From the NCBI GenBank assembly GCA_029945425.1, contig JAQSDV010000003.1, positions 1-47,240 of the forward strand: DNA of 47,240 nt, given 5' to 3'. The translations under genes were made by a program, and so were the position numbers. How positions within the stretch are numbered: position 1 is the first letter of the stretch; each line of letters starts with the position of its first letter. The notes below the pieces were generated by a model. That model saw nothing but the letters and a program-made list of their open reading frames with translations, ran no database searches and had not been told where the DNA came from. Shown piece after piece: positions 7,240 to 15,699 of the stretch. The DNA is from a bacterium (lineage in GTDB: Bacteria > Pseudomonadota > Alphaproteobacteria > Micavibrionales > UBA2020).

Positions 7240-10176
7240 TTACTTGACGGGGATCAGCTCCGCGCGGTCCTGCTGGCCCTGGCCGCCTTCGTTGAGTTTC
7301 ATCGAAGCGCGCGCCGCCATCAGGACGTTGATCTGTTCCTGTAGCGTATAGATGTCCTGCAACTGCATGGTGATATAAGCTTTCACCGATGCGCGTTCCT
7401 GCTGCAGTGCGCCGATTTCAGCCTGCATACGCGTGTAGTAGTCGGGATCGAGGAAGCGTTCCTTGGTCATCGCCAGCATGATCTCGTTATAGCTGGGGTT
7501 GTCCGAGATGTTCGCCGGATCGACGCCCGCGCGTTCGCGGATCTCGCGGATGGTCTGGCCGACAGGCTTAGGAGGCGGAGCCGGTACGCCGGTTGCCGCG
7601 GAAGAACCGGGCAGGCCGGATCCACATTGTGCACCGCCGAAGGGAAGGTCGTAGCCACCCATCTTGTTCATATACTCCGTGATCAGGGTACCAGAACCGT
7701 CGCACGGGATGCCGCCACAAATGCGGACGGAACCCGGGCAGGCGCCGCAGCCAAGGAAACAATGCACACCGCCTGCCCCCAGTAGGTGAGCGGCAGCCAG
7801 CAGGCCCGATGGCGTGATTAGTACACCTCTTTGCGTCGTGCATGCCATTGCACGGCAGGATGCGTTGATGTAACCCCATGTCCGCTGGTGATAGCGCGTT
7901 ACGGCAGAAGTCTGGCATGCTTGGTCCGCTAGGAACGCCGTCATTGATGATCCGCAAGAGCAGCTCGCCCCTCCAACCCAGGTATAGTTTGGCTGACGGT
8001 AGTTATTTGGGGCGCGGCTTTGTGAGCCTGAACCACCGGAGATGCAACCCGCTTCGATCAGAGCTACGCGACCCATCTGGTACAGACCACAATAGCCGAT
8101 GTCATTGCAAACGCCGATCCTGCCCGATGCTTCACGCGCGCCAAGGGTGCGCAGGAAGTCGGCGAAGGTGCCACGGCTCGCCGCCATGGGGCCGGGTGGC
8201 GTGGGGGGGGGGGGAGGAGGAGGCACGGCGGGCGGAGTCGCGCCACCCACTGCTTGCGGTAGCGGAATGCTGGTACGGCGCGAAATCATCGATGCCACGA
8301 CGTTCGAGCCGATGCCGCGCCATGCCTCGATCTGCTCGCGGCGCAGGATGTATTCCTGACCGCTTTGCGTCGTGATGATGTCGTCGGTCAGCCTGTCGGG
8401 CGTGTTCGGCTCAATCAGGTTCGTCATGATCTCGTGCGCAGCCGCGTATTCCTCGGGCTTGTCGAGATAGACGGTGTCCTTGAACAGGAAGCCCTCGATA
8501 TCGATGTCGCCGTTCGGCCAGGGGCCTGCGGTCGTCGGGTTGGGGCAGGGGTTCACGCCCGCATTCGCTTCGGGGTCGTTGAACTGCGTGCAATAGGTAG
8601 CAAGCCTGCCTTTTTTCTCGATCTGCGAGCCTTGTTCCGCGGGCGTGCCGGGCGCGCCGCCGGAGCGTGCTACCGTGTCCTCGCGGAAGCCGGACGCGAG
8701 CGCGTTCGACGTACTCGCGGTGACAGCCATCGGGGATGCCGGGGTTGCGGATACGCAGGCACGCTCGTTCGGCGTGACGCGTTTCTTGGCCTCGACTTCG
8801 CGGATTTGCGTCTGCTTGATCTGCTTGGTGAGGTTATGGCTGTCCACCGTCGAGCCGAACTGGCGCGACTGGTCGACGACGCCGGCATGCCACTGCGCGG
8901 TCATGTTCTTCAGCGAGGGGAGCATCTGCTCCGTCCACAATATGTTCAGGTGGTCGACGAACTGCTCGCCGGCGACATCCCAATAGGTGTCGTCAACCAT
9001 GGCAAGCGTGTCTTCCGCCAGTTCGCAAGGGTCGGTGCCGAAGCTGCCGGTGAGCGGAGCGCTCGCGGCGCTGTCGCAGTCGTTCGTCGGGGGCGTGGAA
9101 CCACCGCCGAGCGTGCCGCCGCCGCCGCTACCGGTTGCGCCTGTACCGCCGCCGCCGCCGCCGCCGCCGCCAACAGGCGGGCCGCCGGTGGGGGTGGGGT
9201 CGCCGGAATCCGGGATGCCGTCGCCGTCGGTGTCGGGGTTATCCGCCACGCCGTCGCCGTCGATGTCGAGGTCAAGCTGGTTCGGGGTGCCGTCGCCGTC
9301 GATGTCGGGGTCCGTGCAATCGGGTACGCCGTCGCCATCGGTGTCGAGAAGGCAGTTGGAACCGGACGCCGCACCGTTGCCGAGCGCGGTGATCCAGGTG
9401 ATGCCTTCGGCGTCGAACATGCCGGAGGTGTTGTTGGAAAGGATGAGCGAGCCCAGGTAAGTGTTGAGCTGCGCCTGTGCCGCCGCGTCGCCGGTTGCGG
9501 CAAGCGCGACGAGCGCCTGCGCGGCTGCGCAGGAACCGAACTGCGAGCAAAGCAGGGTCTGGAACAGCGCCCATGTGCCCTGCGTCGGGCTGTTATAGAG
9601 AACGATGGACAGCGTGTTGACCGCGCCGGCCTGTCCCGCCAACGCGTTGGCGAGGGTCTGAAGGCCGATGTTGCCGGTGCCGGCAATCGTCCAGTTCAGC
9701 AGGTCGTCGAGCGGGTTAATGGGCGCCAGCGGATAAATAATGCCGAAATAGGGATCGACGTAGGAGAAATAGTTATAGAAGTACGGGCCGCCCAGCGCGT
9801 TCTGGATCGTCGTCAGGTTGGCGACGCTGCCACCCGAAGCGCCCGTCAGGAGCGCGGCGGAGTTTGTGGGCGGGTTGATGGGGGGCGGCGGAACGGCGTT
9901 GATGCGGGGCGGATCGCCCAGCGCGGCGCGGACGCCATCAAGATATGCGTACACATCGTAGGGCAAGGCAGGATTGCCAAGGGCGGTGTTGAGCGTTGCG
10001 AGCGCGGCGGGATCATCCTGCAGCGCCAGCGTCAGGACGTCCATGTCCACCGTAGCCCCTGAATACTGCGCTTGCGCAACACGGGGTGACAAGAGGCACC
10101 CGGCTATCGCAACCGCCAACAGGAACTGAACCGCTCTGGTAAAAATACCAGAATTTTTTTGACAGGGATTAGTCAT
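7240..10176 (-). CDS. Large exported multidomain protein with TSP3-type repeats and a lysozyme-like domain
   Basis: The protein has about 978 residues. I chose ATG 10176 because a GGGGAGGGG site precedes it; a GTG at 10200 is the alternative. A signal sequence ends near VAQAQ, although IAGC inside it could also be read as a lipobox. From about residue 278 to 327 run Asp-rich DxDGDGxxD repeats of the thrombospondin type 3 kind, which bind calcium, then a poly-Gly linker. A Pro-rich hinge (about 650-660) precedes a segment (about 668-845) resembling lysozyme-fold muramidases: FLRTLGAREASGR with candidate catalytic Glu682, then GYCGLYQMG and a C-terminal LLAAAHLLGAGG. That segment is Cys-rich. 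The tail is coiled coil. Role inferred: cell-wall cleavage at the envelope or outside the cell. Confidence 0.75.
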   Translation of the reverse strand: MTNPCQKNSGIFTRAVQFLLAVAIAGCLLSPRVAQAQYSGATVDMDVLTLALQDDPAALATLNTALGNPALPYDVYAYLDGVRAALGDPPRINAVPPPPINPPTNSAALLTGASGGSVANLTTIQNALGGPYFYNYFSYVDPYFGIIYPLAPINPLDDLLNWTIAGTGNIGLQTLANALAGQAGAVNTLSIVLYNSPTQGTWALFQTLLCSQFGSCAAAQALVALAATGDAAAQAQLNTYLGSLILSNNTSGMFDAEGITWITALGNGAASGSNCLLDTDGDGVPDCTDPDIDGDGTPNQLDLDIDGDGVADNPDTDGDGIPDSGDPTPTGGPPVGGGGGGGGGTGATGSGGGGTLGGGSTPPTNDCDSAASAPLTGSFGTDPCELAEDTLAMVDDTYWDVAGEQFVDHLNILWTEQMLPSLKNMTAQWHAGVVDQSRQFGSTVDSHNLTKQIKQTQIREVEAKKRVTPNERACVSATPASPMAVTASTSNALASGFREDTVARSGGAPGTPAEQGSQIEKKGRLATYCTQFNDPEANAGVNPCPNPTTAGPWPNGDIDIEGFLFKDTVYLDKPEEYAAAHEIMTNLIEPNTPDRLTDDIITTQSGQEYILRREQIEAWRGIGSNVVASMISRRTSIPLPQAVGGATPPAVPPPPPPPTPPGPMAASRGTFADFLRTLGAREASGRIGVCNDIGYCGLYQMGRVALIEAGCISGGSGSQSRAPNNYRQPNYTWVGGASCSCGSSMTAFLADQACQTSAVTRYHQRTWGYINASCRAMACTTQRGVLITPSGLLAAAHLLGAGGVHCFLGCGACPGSVRICGGIPCDGSGTLITEYMNKMGGYDLPFGGAQCGSGLPGSSAATGVPAPPPKPVGQTIREIRERAGVDPANISDNPSYNEIMLAMTKERFLDPDYYTRMQAEIGALQQERASVKAYITMQLQDIYTLQEQINVLMAARASMKLNEGGQGQQDRAELIPVK
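8203..8214. repeat. Homopolymer of 12 G inside a coding region (C12 on the coding strand)
   Basis: Twelve consecutive G bases on the plus strand encode four prolines (about residues 655-658) in the hinge just upstream of the lysozyme-like domain. A one-base slip would put the rest of the gene out of frame and remove that domain. Tracts of this length are typical of phase-variable genes, but sequencing error must also be considered. Confidence 0.85.
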
Positions 10177-10280
10177 GCCCCTCCCCACAGAAACGCGCAC
10201 ACAGAAACCTAAGAAACCTATCTCTAAATTCTATCAAAATTTCAGGTATTTGGGAATTACTTAAAATTTTAACTAATAAT

Positions 10281-11747
10281 TTACCGCGCGGCGAACAGGC
10301 GGTTAAGGGATTGTGGTAAATGGTGAATTATGTCTTCAGCCGTCAAACCGAGGCCGAAAATTTGAGCTGTTTCTCCCTGCAGCCAGACGCCCGCCGCCGC
10401 CGCCATGAACGGCGACATGCCCTGCGCCATGAGTCCCGTGATGAGTCCCGCCAGCACATCTCCCGACCCCGCAGTTGCCAGAGTCGCGGGTGCATTTGCA
10501 TTGATAATCGCTGTTCCGTCGGGGGCGGCGATGACAGTATCGGCCCCTTTCAACACTATAACAGCATTGGCCAATTTCGCGGCCTTGCGGGCGCGTTCTA
10601 ACTTATTACCTTCAATGCCTTCAAACACGCGGGCGAATTCGCCTTCATGCGGCGTCAAAACATGCTTGTTAGGTGAAAGCTTTGCAAAGAGTTCTTTAGG
10701 TGTTTCTTTAAAGGCGCTGAAAACATCGGCATCGATTACGGCGCATTTATCAAAGGATAAAACGGCCTGAATCGTTTCTTTCATGTCATCTGTCATGCCG
10801 GCACCGGGGCCGATGCAGACAGCGTTGCGGCGTTCGTCGCGCAAAACAGTTTTCAGATCATCGAGCGTCGCCCATTCATCGATCATCACGCTGGCGCGGT
10901 ATTGGGCATAGGTCGCAACCGTCTTTGGCTGGCTTGTGATCGACACCAGTCCGGCCCCTGCGCGCTGCGCGGCATAGGCGGCGAGACAGGCCGCTCCGGT
11001 GCGTTGCGCGCCCCCGAATATGACAGCATGACCACGCGAATATTTATGGGATTCAGGCGAAGGCAGCGGAAAGTTTTTCAGCCAGAGGGCAGAATCGTTT
11101 TCAAAAACGGACGATTTCAACTCGGCCACCGTCTGGTCGGTGATTCCAATCAGCGACACGACCAGTTTTCCGCAATACGCCTTGGACGGCATCAGCATAT
11201 GCGCGATTTTCTTGCGGCAGAAGGTGACGGTGAAATTGGCCTTCAGCGCGCCTCCCGCAATCGTGCCGCTGGCGGCATCCATGCCGGACGGCACATCGAT
11301 TGCCACGACAAGCAGTTTCTTGGTGCGGATCTTGTCGAACAGGGTCACAAGTTCGGGATCGAGCGCGCCTGCGAAGCTTGCGCCATAGACCGCATCCACG
11401 ATCAGCGCGGCATCCTTCAGCGCGAGGTTTGAATTCAGGCTTTCGATCTCGCCCGTCCATTCCTTCGCCGCCAGCGCCGCATCGCCCTTGAGCGCGGCTT
11501 TCTTCAAGGGGCAGGCGACGCGCACATTCCAGCCATCTGCTTTCAGTCTCGCCGCCACGATAAACCCGTCGCCGCCGTTATTGCCGGGGCCGCACAGCAC
11601 CAGCACGGGGCAGGGCTCGACACGTTCCTTGACCGCAGATGCAACGGCAGCGCCGGCCTGCGTCATTAATTGAATGCCGCTCGCGCCTGCGGCAATCGTC
11701 GCGGCATCGGCTTTCTTCATTTCGGCGGGGGTGAGGATTTCAAACAT
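10281..11747 (-). CDS. nnr: Bifunctional NAD(P)H-hydrate epimerase / ADP-dependent NAD(P)H-hydrate dehydratase
   Basis: This fused enzyme repairs hydrated NADH and NADPH. The N-terminal YjeF-N epimerase domain (about residues 1-205) shows MFEILTPAEMKKAD and the loop VLCGPGNNGGDGFI. The C-terminal ribokinase-like dehydratase domain (about 225-488) shows GHAVIFGGAQRTGAA, VLTPHEGEFARV, and the catalytic motif NAPATLATAGSGDVLAG. The 488-residue length equals that of the fused bacterial enzyme. The start is the ATG at 11747; an in-frame extension upstream runs through tRNA-His and is not real. The gene lies downstream of tRNA-His on the same strand and could share its transcript. Confidence 0.95.
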   Translation of the reverse strand: MFEILTPAEMKKADAATIAAGASGIQLMTQAGAAVASAVKERVEPCPVLVLCGPGNNGGDGFIVAARLKADGWNVRVACPLKKAALKGDAALAAKEWTGEIESLNSNLALKDAALIVDAVYGASFAGALDPELVTLFDKIRTKKLLVVAIDVPSGMDAASGTIAGGALKANFTVTFCRKKIAHMLMPSKAYCGKLVVSLIGITDQTVAELKSSVFENDSALWLKNFPLPSPESHKYSRGHAVIFGGAQRTGAACLAAYAAQRAGAGLVSITSQPKTVATYAQYRASVMIDEWATLDDLKTVLRDERRNAVCIGPGAGMTDDMKETIQAVLSFDKCAVIDADVFSAFKETPKELFAKLSPNKHVLTPHEGEFARVFEGIEGNKLERARKAAKLANAVIVLKGADTVIAAPDGTAIINANAPATLATAGSGDVLAGLITGLMAQGMSPFMAAAAGVWLQGETAQIFGLGLTAEDIIHHLPQSLNRLFAAR

Positions 11748-11797
11748 AAGGCGCAGTATTGCAGACTGCGCCATGAAGGGAAAGAGTAGGGAGGGAA

Positions 11798-11873
11798 TGG
11801 GGCGATCGACGGGGATTGAACCCGCGACATCCTGGACCACAACCAGGTGTTCTACCACTGAACTACGACCGCC
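11798..11873 (-). tRNA. tRNA-His (GTG anticodon)
   Basis: A full cloverleaf reads on the minus strand from 11873. The anticodon stem-loop holds TTGTGGT, with anticodon GTG. The T8-A9 positions place the first base as the extra G-1, giving an eight-pair acceptor stem GGCGGTCG with CGATCGCC (one G-T pair), and CCA is encoded at 11798-11800. G-1 paired with C73 is the usual identity element for HisRS. A large alphaproteobacterial clade has lost it, so its presence is informative about the lineage. Confidence 0.95.
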
Positions 11874-11946
11874 ATCAGGGAAATGGTTTACCTGACGTTA
11901 TAATGTCGCGTCAAGTTTTCCCTATGATGCAGTATAGCAAAGGGGC

Positions 11947-11982
11947 TGCCTAAATTATAGGCAGTTGCCTGAAAACAGGGCA
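11947..11982. promoter_or_regulatory. Two tandem NtrC-like enhancer sites upstream of glnB
   Basis: Two matches to the TGC-N11-GCA frame of NtrC sites lie side by side at 11947-11963 and 11966-11982, with centres 19 bp apart. Both are dyads: the first has perfect 7-bp arms CTGCCTA/TAGGCAG, the second has CCTG/CAGG inside. They lie about 65 to 100 bp upstream of the sigma-54 -24 element, a normal enhancer distance. Confidence 0.65.
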
Positions 11983-12041
11983 TGAAAACATGTTCACAGA
12001 ACAATTATATCATTTATTTTCAATGTTTTACATGTGCCTAG

Positions 12042-12431
<390 letters not shown>

Positions 12432-12472
12432 AGATTACTGCGATTTAACGAACGTCAAACAGGAGAGACCAA

Positions 12473-13939
12473 ATGGCTAAATCATCTGCAAAACTGAAAG
12501 TGGCGAAGGCACCGGCGAAGTCCAAGTCGTCGCATAACTTCGCGCCGTTCTTCAAGCTGATCAAGGAACACGGCATTGAATACGTGGCCTTCCGCTTCAC
12601 CGACCTGCGCGGCAAACTGCAGCACACCGCGCAGCACATCTCCACGGTCGATGAAGACCTGCTGGAAGACGGCATCATGTTCGACGGCTCGTCGATCGCC
12701 GGCTGGAAAGCGATCAACGAATCCGACATGATCCTGCGCCCGGATCTCACGACCGCCGTGCTCGACCCCTTCGCGGCTGCGCCCACGCTCGATGTGTTCT
12801 GCGACGTCTATGAACCCTCGACCGGCCAGCCCTATAGCCGCGACCCGCGCTCCATCGCGCGCTCGGCCGAGCAATACCTGAAGTCAACCGGCATCGCCGA
12901 TACCGGTTTCTTCGGCCCCGAGGCTGAATTCTTCATCTTCGACGATGTGCGCATCGACGTGTCGATGAACCGCGTGTCGTATGAAATCGACAGCATGGAA
13001 GGCCCCTACAACTCCAACCGCGCCTATGACGGCGGCAACATGGGCCACCGTCCTGGCATCAAGGGCGGCTATTTCCCCGTGCAGCCGATCGACAGCTCGA
13101 ACGACATGCGCGCTGAAATGGTTTCCGTCCTTGCCGCCATGGGCGTTGCCGTTGAAAAGCACCACCATGAAGTCGCACCCGCGCAGGTCGAACTTGGCAT
13201 CAAGTACTCGACCCTCGTGAACTCGGCCGACAACCTGCAGCTTTACAAATATGTCGTCCACAACGTGGCGCATTCGTATGGCAAGACCGCAACCTTCCTG
13301 CCGAAGCCTATTTTCGGCGACAATGGTTCGGGCATGCACGTCCACCAGTCGCTGTGGAAAGCGGGCAAGCCGCTGTTCGCGGGTTCGGGTTATGCCGATC
13401 TCTCGGAAAGCTGCCTGTACTACATCGGCGGTATCATCAAGCACGCGAAGGCGCTGAACGCGATCACCAACCCCACCACGAACAGCTATAAACGCCTCGT
13501 GCCGGGTTATGAAGCGCCCGTGCTGCTCGCATACTCCGCGCGCAACCGTTCCGCTTCGTGCCGCATCCCGTTCTCGGCTTCGCCGAAGGGCAAGCGCGTC
13601 GAAGTGCGCTTCCCTGATCCCGCTGCCAACAGCTACCTCGCCTTTGCGGCGATGCTGATGGCGGGCCTCGACGGCATCCAGAAGAAAATCCACCCCGGCG
13701 ACGCGATGGACAAGAACCTGTATGACCTGCCGCCCGATGAATTGGCGGAAATCCCGACTGTCTGCGGCAGCTTGCGTGAGGCACTCGATGCGCTGCGCGA
13801 TGACCACGACTTCCTGCTGAAGGGCGGCGTGTTCACCAAGGACTTCATCGAAAGCTATCTGGAACTGCGCTACGCAGAAAACCTGGCATACGAAACCATG
13901 CCGCATCCGATCGAATACGCCATGTACTATTCCGTGTAA
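12473..13939 (+). CDS. glnA: Glutamine synthetase type I
   Basis: GlnA makes glutamine from glutamate, ammonia and ATP. The 488-residue protein carries the latch and active-site motifs [31 protein letters not shown] and [18 protein letters not shown]. Tyr417 in NLYDLPP matches the adenylylation site of GSI-beta enzymes, so the enzyme should be controlled by GlnE. The first 20 or so residues are a Lys/Ala-rich extension not usual in GlnA. The start at 12473 has AGGAGA upstream. It ends in the conserved YYSV, and the last coding bases are repeated twice beyond the stop. Confidence 0.97.
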   Translation: MAKSSAKLKVAKAPAKSKSSHNFAPFFKLIKEHGIEYVAFRFTDLRGKLQHTAQHISTVDEDLLEDGIMFDGSSIAGWKAINESDMILRPDLTTAVLDPFAAAPTLDVFCDVYEPSTGQPYSRDPRSIARSAEQYLKSTGIADTGFFGPEAEFFIFDDVRIDVSMNRVSYEIDSMEGPYNSNRAYDGGNMGHRPGIKGGYFPVQPIDSSNDMRAEMVSVLAAMGVAVEKHHHEVAPAQVELGIKYSTLVNSADNLQLYKYVVHNVAHSYGKTATFLPKPIFGDNGSGMHVHQSLWKAGKPLFAGSGYADLSESCLYYIGGIIKHAKALNAITNPTTNSYKRLVPGYEAPVLLAYSARNRSASCRIPFSASPKGKRVEVRFPDPAANSYLAFAAMLMAGLDGIQKKIHPGDAMDKNLYDLPPDELAEIPTVCGSLREALDALRDDHDFLLKGGVFTKDFIESYLELRYAENLAYETMPHPIEYAMYYSV

Positions 13940-13995
13940 AACACGGAGGGGTACTATTCCGTGTAAGACACGGGACGGGTACTGTTCCGTCTGAG
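13924..13995 (+). repeat. Three tandem copies (27-28 bp) of the glnA 3' end, two with small hairpins
   Basis: Units at 13924-13950, 13951-13978 and 13979-13995 all start GTACT(A/G)TTCCGT. The first includes the last codons and stop of glnA. In units 1 and 2 the stop region forms the perfect inverted repeats CCGTGT-N3-ACACGG (13932-13946 and 13959-13973). Unit 3 is incomplete and diverged. The copies look like slippage or segmental duplication at the gene end. Confidence 0.85.
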
Positions 13996-14010
13996 AAGTT
14001 TCTTCCCGAA

Positions 14011-14045
14011 AAAATCCCCCGGACGCGAGTCCGGGGGATTTTTTT
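14011..14045. terminator. Rho-independent terminator after glnA, bidirectional
   Basis: A GC-rich stem AATCCCCCGGAC-GCGA-GTCCGGGGGATT is followed by a T-run, with an A-run on the other side. It can serve both glnA and the convergent gene ending at 14066. Confidence 0.93.
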
Positions 14046-14065
14046 GTCGGTGATAAAGGCGCAGG

Positions 14066-15199
14066 TTACTTGATCGCCTTGACGATTTCCTTGAAGGACT
14101 GCGTGTTACGCGCCCAGTTATAAAGGTGCGTCGCTTCCTTGGGGGTGAAGAGGATGGCGAAGATGTACCATTCCTTGTCGCCCAGCGCGAGGAAGTGAAT
14201 TTCCTGCGGGCTGGCCTTGCCCTTCTTCGGCTCGACGTCATAAACCTCGTAGCGGTTGAACAGGAAGCGGTTATAGGCGAGCGACTTGTCGCTCGAAATC
14301 AGTTTCGTCACTTTGAGGTTCATGACGTTGTCGAAATACTTTCGCTGGTCGTCAAGCTCCGTTTGCAAGTCTGTCGAGCGCGAGCGGCGTACGGCGAGAA
14401 AGCGGATATAACCCTCGATGTTCTTCGCCTTGCCCTTGTTCTGGAGGTGGACGGTCAGGCGGTTCATGTCGCGGAAATCGGTCGAGATAACTTCCCAAGA
14501 CACGGGGTAGTTGAACTTGATCGAGTCTACCAGCGTGAAAACCTTCTGATCCTCGACCGCTTCGTCCTTGGGATAAAGGATCTTGAAGCTGTCGACGGTT
14601 TTCTTCTGCAGATATTTGACGTAGTTGCCGAGCGGCAGGGGCGTGCGGAAGGTTGACAGCAGAACCCAGCTGCCGCTGATGCGTGCTGCCACATATTCAA
14701 GGCTCGACGGCGCCGCGGGGGATCCGGCGACGATATAATAGGTGTTCGCGCTCTTGAGCGAGAGTTCGTTGACCTCGCCCTGCGGCGTATAACCCTGGTT
14801 GAGAAGGTAATCGCGCAACCAGTTCTTGGCCGAGATTTCGTGCTTCAGTTTCAGCGCGTTGATTTCAAGGTCCATTTGCAGTGTGCTGACCATGGGGCTC
14901 TTGTAATAGGCGATGCGGGAAAGGATCGCGTCCTGGTTTTCCTGCAGCGAGTCATAGGCCTCGACTTCCGTCCAGTCCTTGGGGATGTAGATTTCGTATT
15001 CAAGTTCAGCCTTGGCGTAGGGCATCATGCTGTATGCCTTGGTTTCACGCGCGAAGGTTACGTCGTCGTGGATCGGATGCACCTTCGGCGCCGCGGCCTG
15101 CGTGTTCACGACCGCCTTGGGTTTCATCGCAACATACGCGCCGCCCAGCACGAGCACGACGACAGCGCCGATGGCGATGTAAAGCTGTTTCTGGTTCAT
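14066..15199 (-). CDS. Hypothetical membrane-anchored protein with two similar halves
   Basis: I do not recognise this 377-residue protein. A single N-terminal membrane helix (about residues 6-24) suggests an inner-membrane anchor with the rest in the periplasm. The soluble part looks duplicated. Each half opens with a strand-turn pattern ending in P-x-x-W-x-(V/I) (YEIYIPKDWTEV and FNYPVSWEVI) and closes with an F-x-T/P...SFK(I/E)I helix (SFKILYP and SFKEIVKAIK). This resembles the PsbP/Mog1-type fold, but that is only an impression. Its ATG overlaps the thioesterase stop (ATGA), so the two genes are probably one operon. Confidence 0.7.
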   Translation of the reverse strand: MNQKQLYIAIGAVVVLVLGGAYVAMKPKAVVNTQAAAPKVHPIHDDVTFARETKAYSMMPYAKAELEYEIYIPKDWTEVEAYDSLQENQDAILSRIAYYKSPMVSTLQMDLEINALKLKHEISAKNWLRDYLLNQGYTPQGEVNELSLKSANTYYIVAGSPAAPSSLEYVAARISGSWVLLSTFRTPLPLGNYVKYLQKKTVDSFKILYPKDEAVEDQKVFTLVDSIKFNYPVSWEVISTDFRDMNRLTVHLQNKGKAKNIEGYIRFLAVRRSRSTDLQTELDDQRKYFDNVMNLKVTKLISSDKSLAYNRFLFNRYEVYDVEPKKGKASPQEIHFLALGDKEWYIFAILFTPKEATHLYNWARNTQSFKEIVKAIK

Positions 15200-15609
15200 T
15201 TCTTCGCTTCCTTGTTTACGGGGCGGATGACGGGAATAGGCTTCCGGTCTTCGTCAATCGCGACGTATGTGAATTTTCCTTCGGTGACCATGATGGCGGA
15301 GCGTCCGCCAAGGCGCGAGCGCGCCCAGGTTTCGACATGGATCGTGATGGAGGTATTGCCGATACGCTCCACCTTGCAATAGCAGCTGACTTCGTCGCCT
15401 ACATGGACGGGCGCGGTGAATTTCATGGCGTCGATGGCGATGGTGGCGATGCGCGATCCTGCCTTCTGGGTCGCGAGCACGGCGCCCGCCAGGTCCATCT
15501 GGGACAGCAACCAGCCGCCGAAAATGTCGCCATTGGCGTTGGCATGGGCGGGCATGGCCATGGTGCGCAGGGCAGGGCTTGTGTCGTAATCTGGCTCTTC
15601 GCGGGACAT
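15196..15609 (-). CDS. Acyl-CoA thioesterase, YciA-type hotdog protein
   Basis: Hotdog thioesterases of the YciA/BFIT group hydrolyse acyl-CoA. The 137-residue protein shows the family pattern MAMPAHANANGDIFGGWLLSQMD, with the catalytic Asp in NGDIFGGW, then VHVGDEVSCYCKVERIGNTS and a conserved central strand. Size fits the family. It is the first gene of a two-gene minus-strand operon with the unknown membrane-anchored gene. parE diverges from it, with its start 91 bp away. Confidence 0.9.
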   Translation of the reverse strand: MSREEPDYDTSPALRTMAMPAHANANGDIFGGWLLSQMDLAGAVLATQKAGSRIATIAIDAMKFTAPVHVGDEVSCYCKVERIGNTSITIHVETWARSRLGGRSAIMVTEGKFTYVAIDEDRKPIPVIRPVNKEAKK

Positions 15610-15671
15610 CTTACCCCCTTAAATCTATGGTCTTTTTATCCCTCCGGCATTATATAACGGAGATTGCCCGT

Positions 15672-15698
15672 ATGTCCAAGGTTGCGTTTGCGGCCTGA
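15672..15698 (+). CDS. Possible leader peptide upstream of parE
   Basis: A nine-codon reading frame (MSKVAFAA plus stop) has CGGAGA at good spacing and ends one base before the ATG chosen for parE. That ATG has no ribosome site of its own. The arrangement suggests that translation of the short frame delivers ribosomes to parE. Evidence is limited to spacing. Confidence 0.3.
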   Translation: MSKVAFAA

Positions 15699-15699
15699 A

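Noticed and set aside
8365..10062. Long plus-strand open frame (565 codons) opposite the large exported protein gene
   Set aside because: It is made of Arg/Val/Gly/Ala runs produced by the GC-rich repeats of the true gene, has no family features, and the minus strand has a signal peptide, repeats and a plausible enzyme domain.
11748..11858. Longer N-terminus for the NAD(P)HX repair enzyme
   Set aside because: The extension translates tRNA-His and its 3' flank; family similarity begins at ATG 11747.
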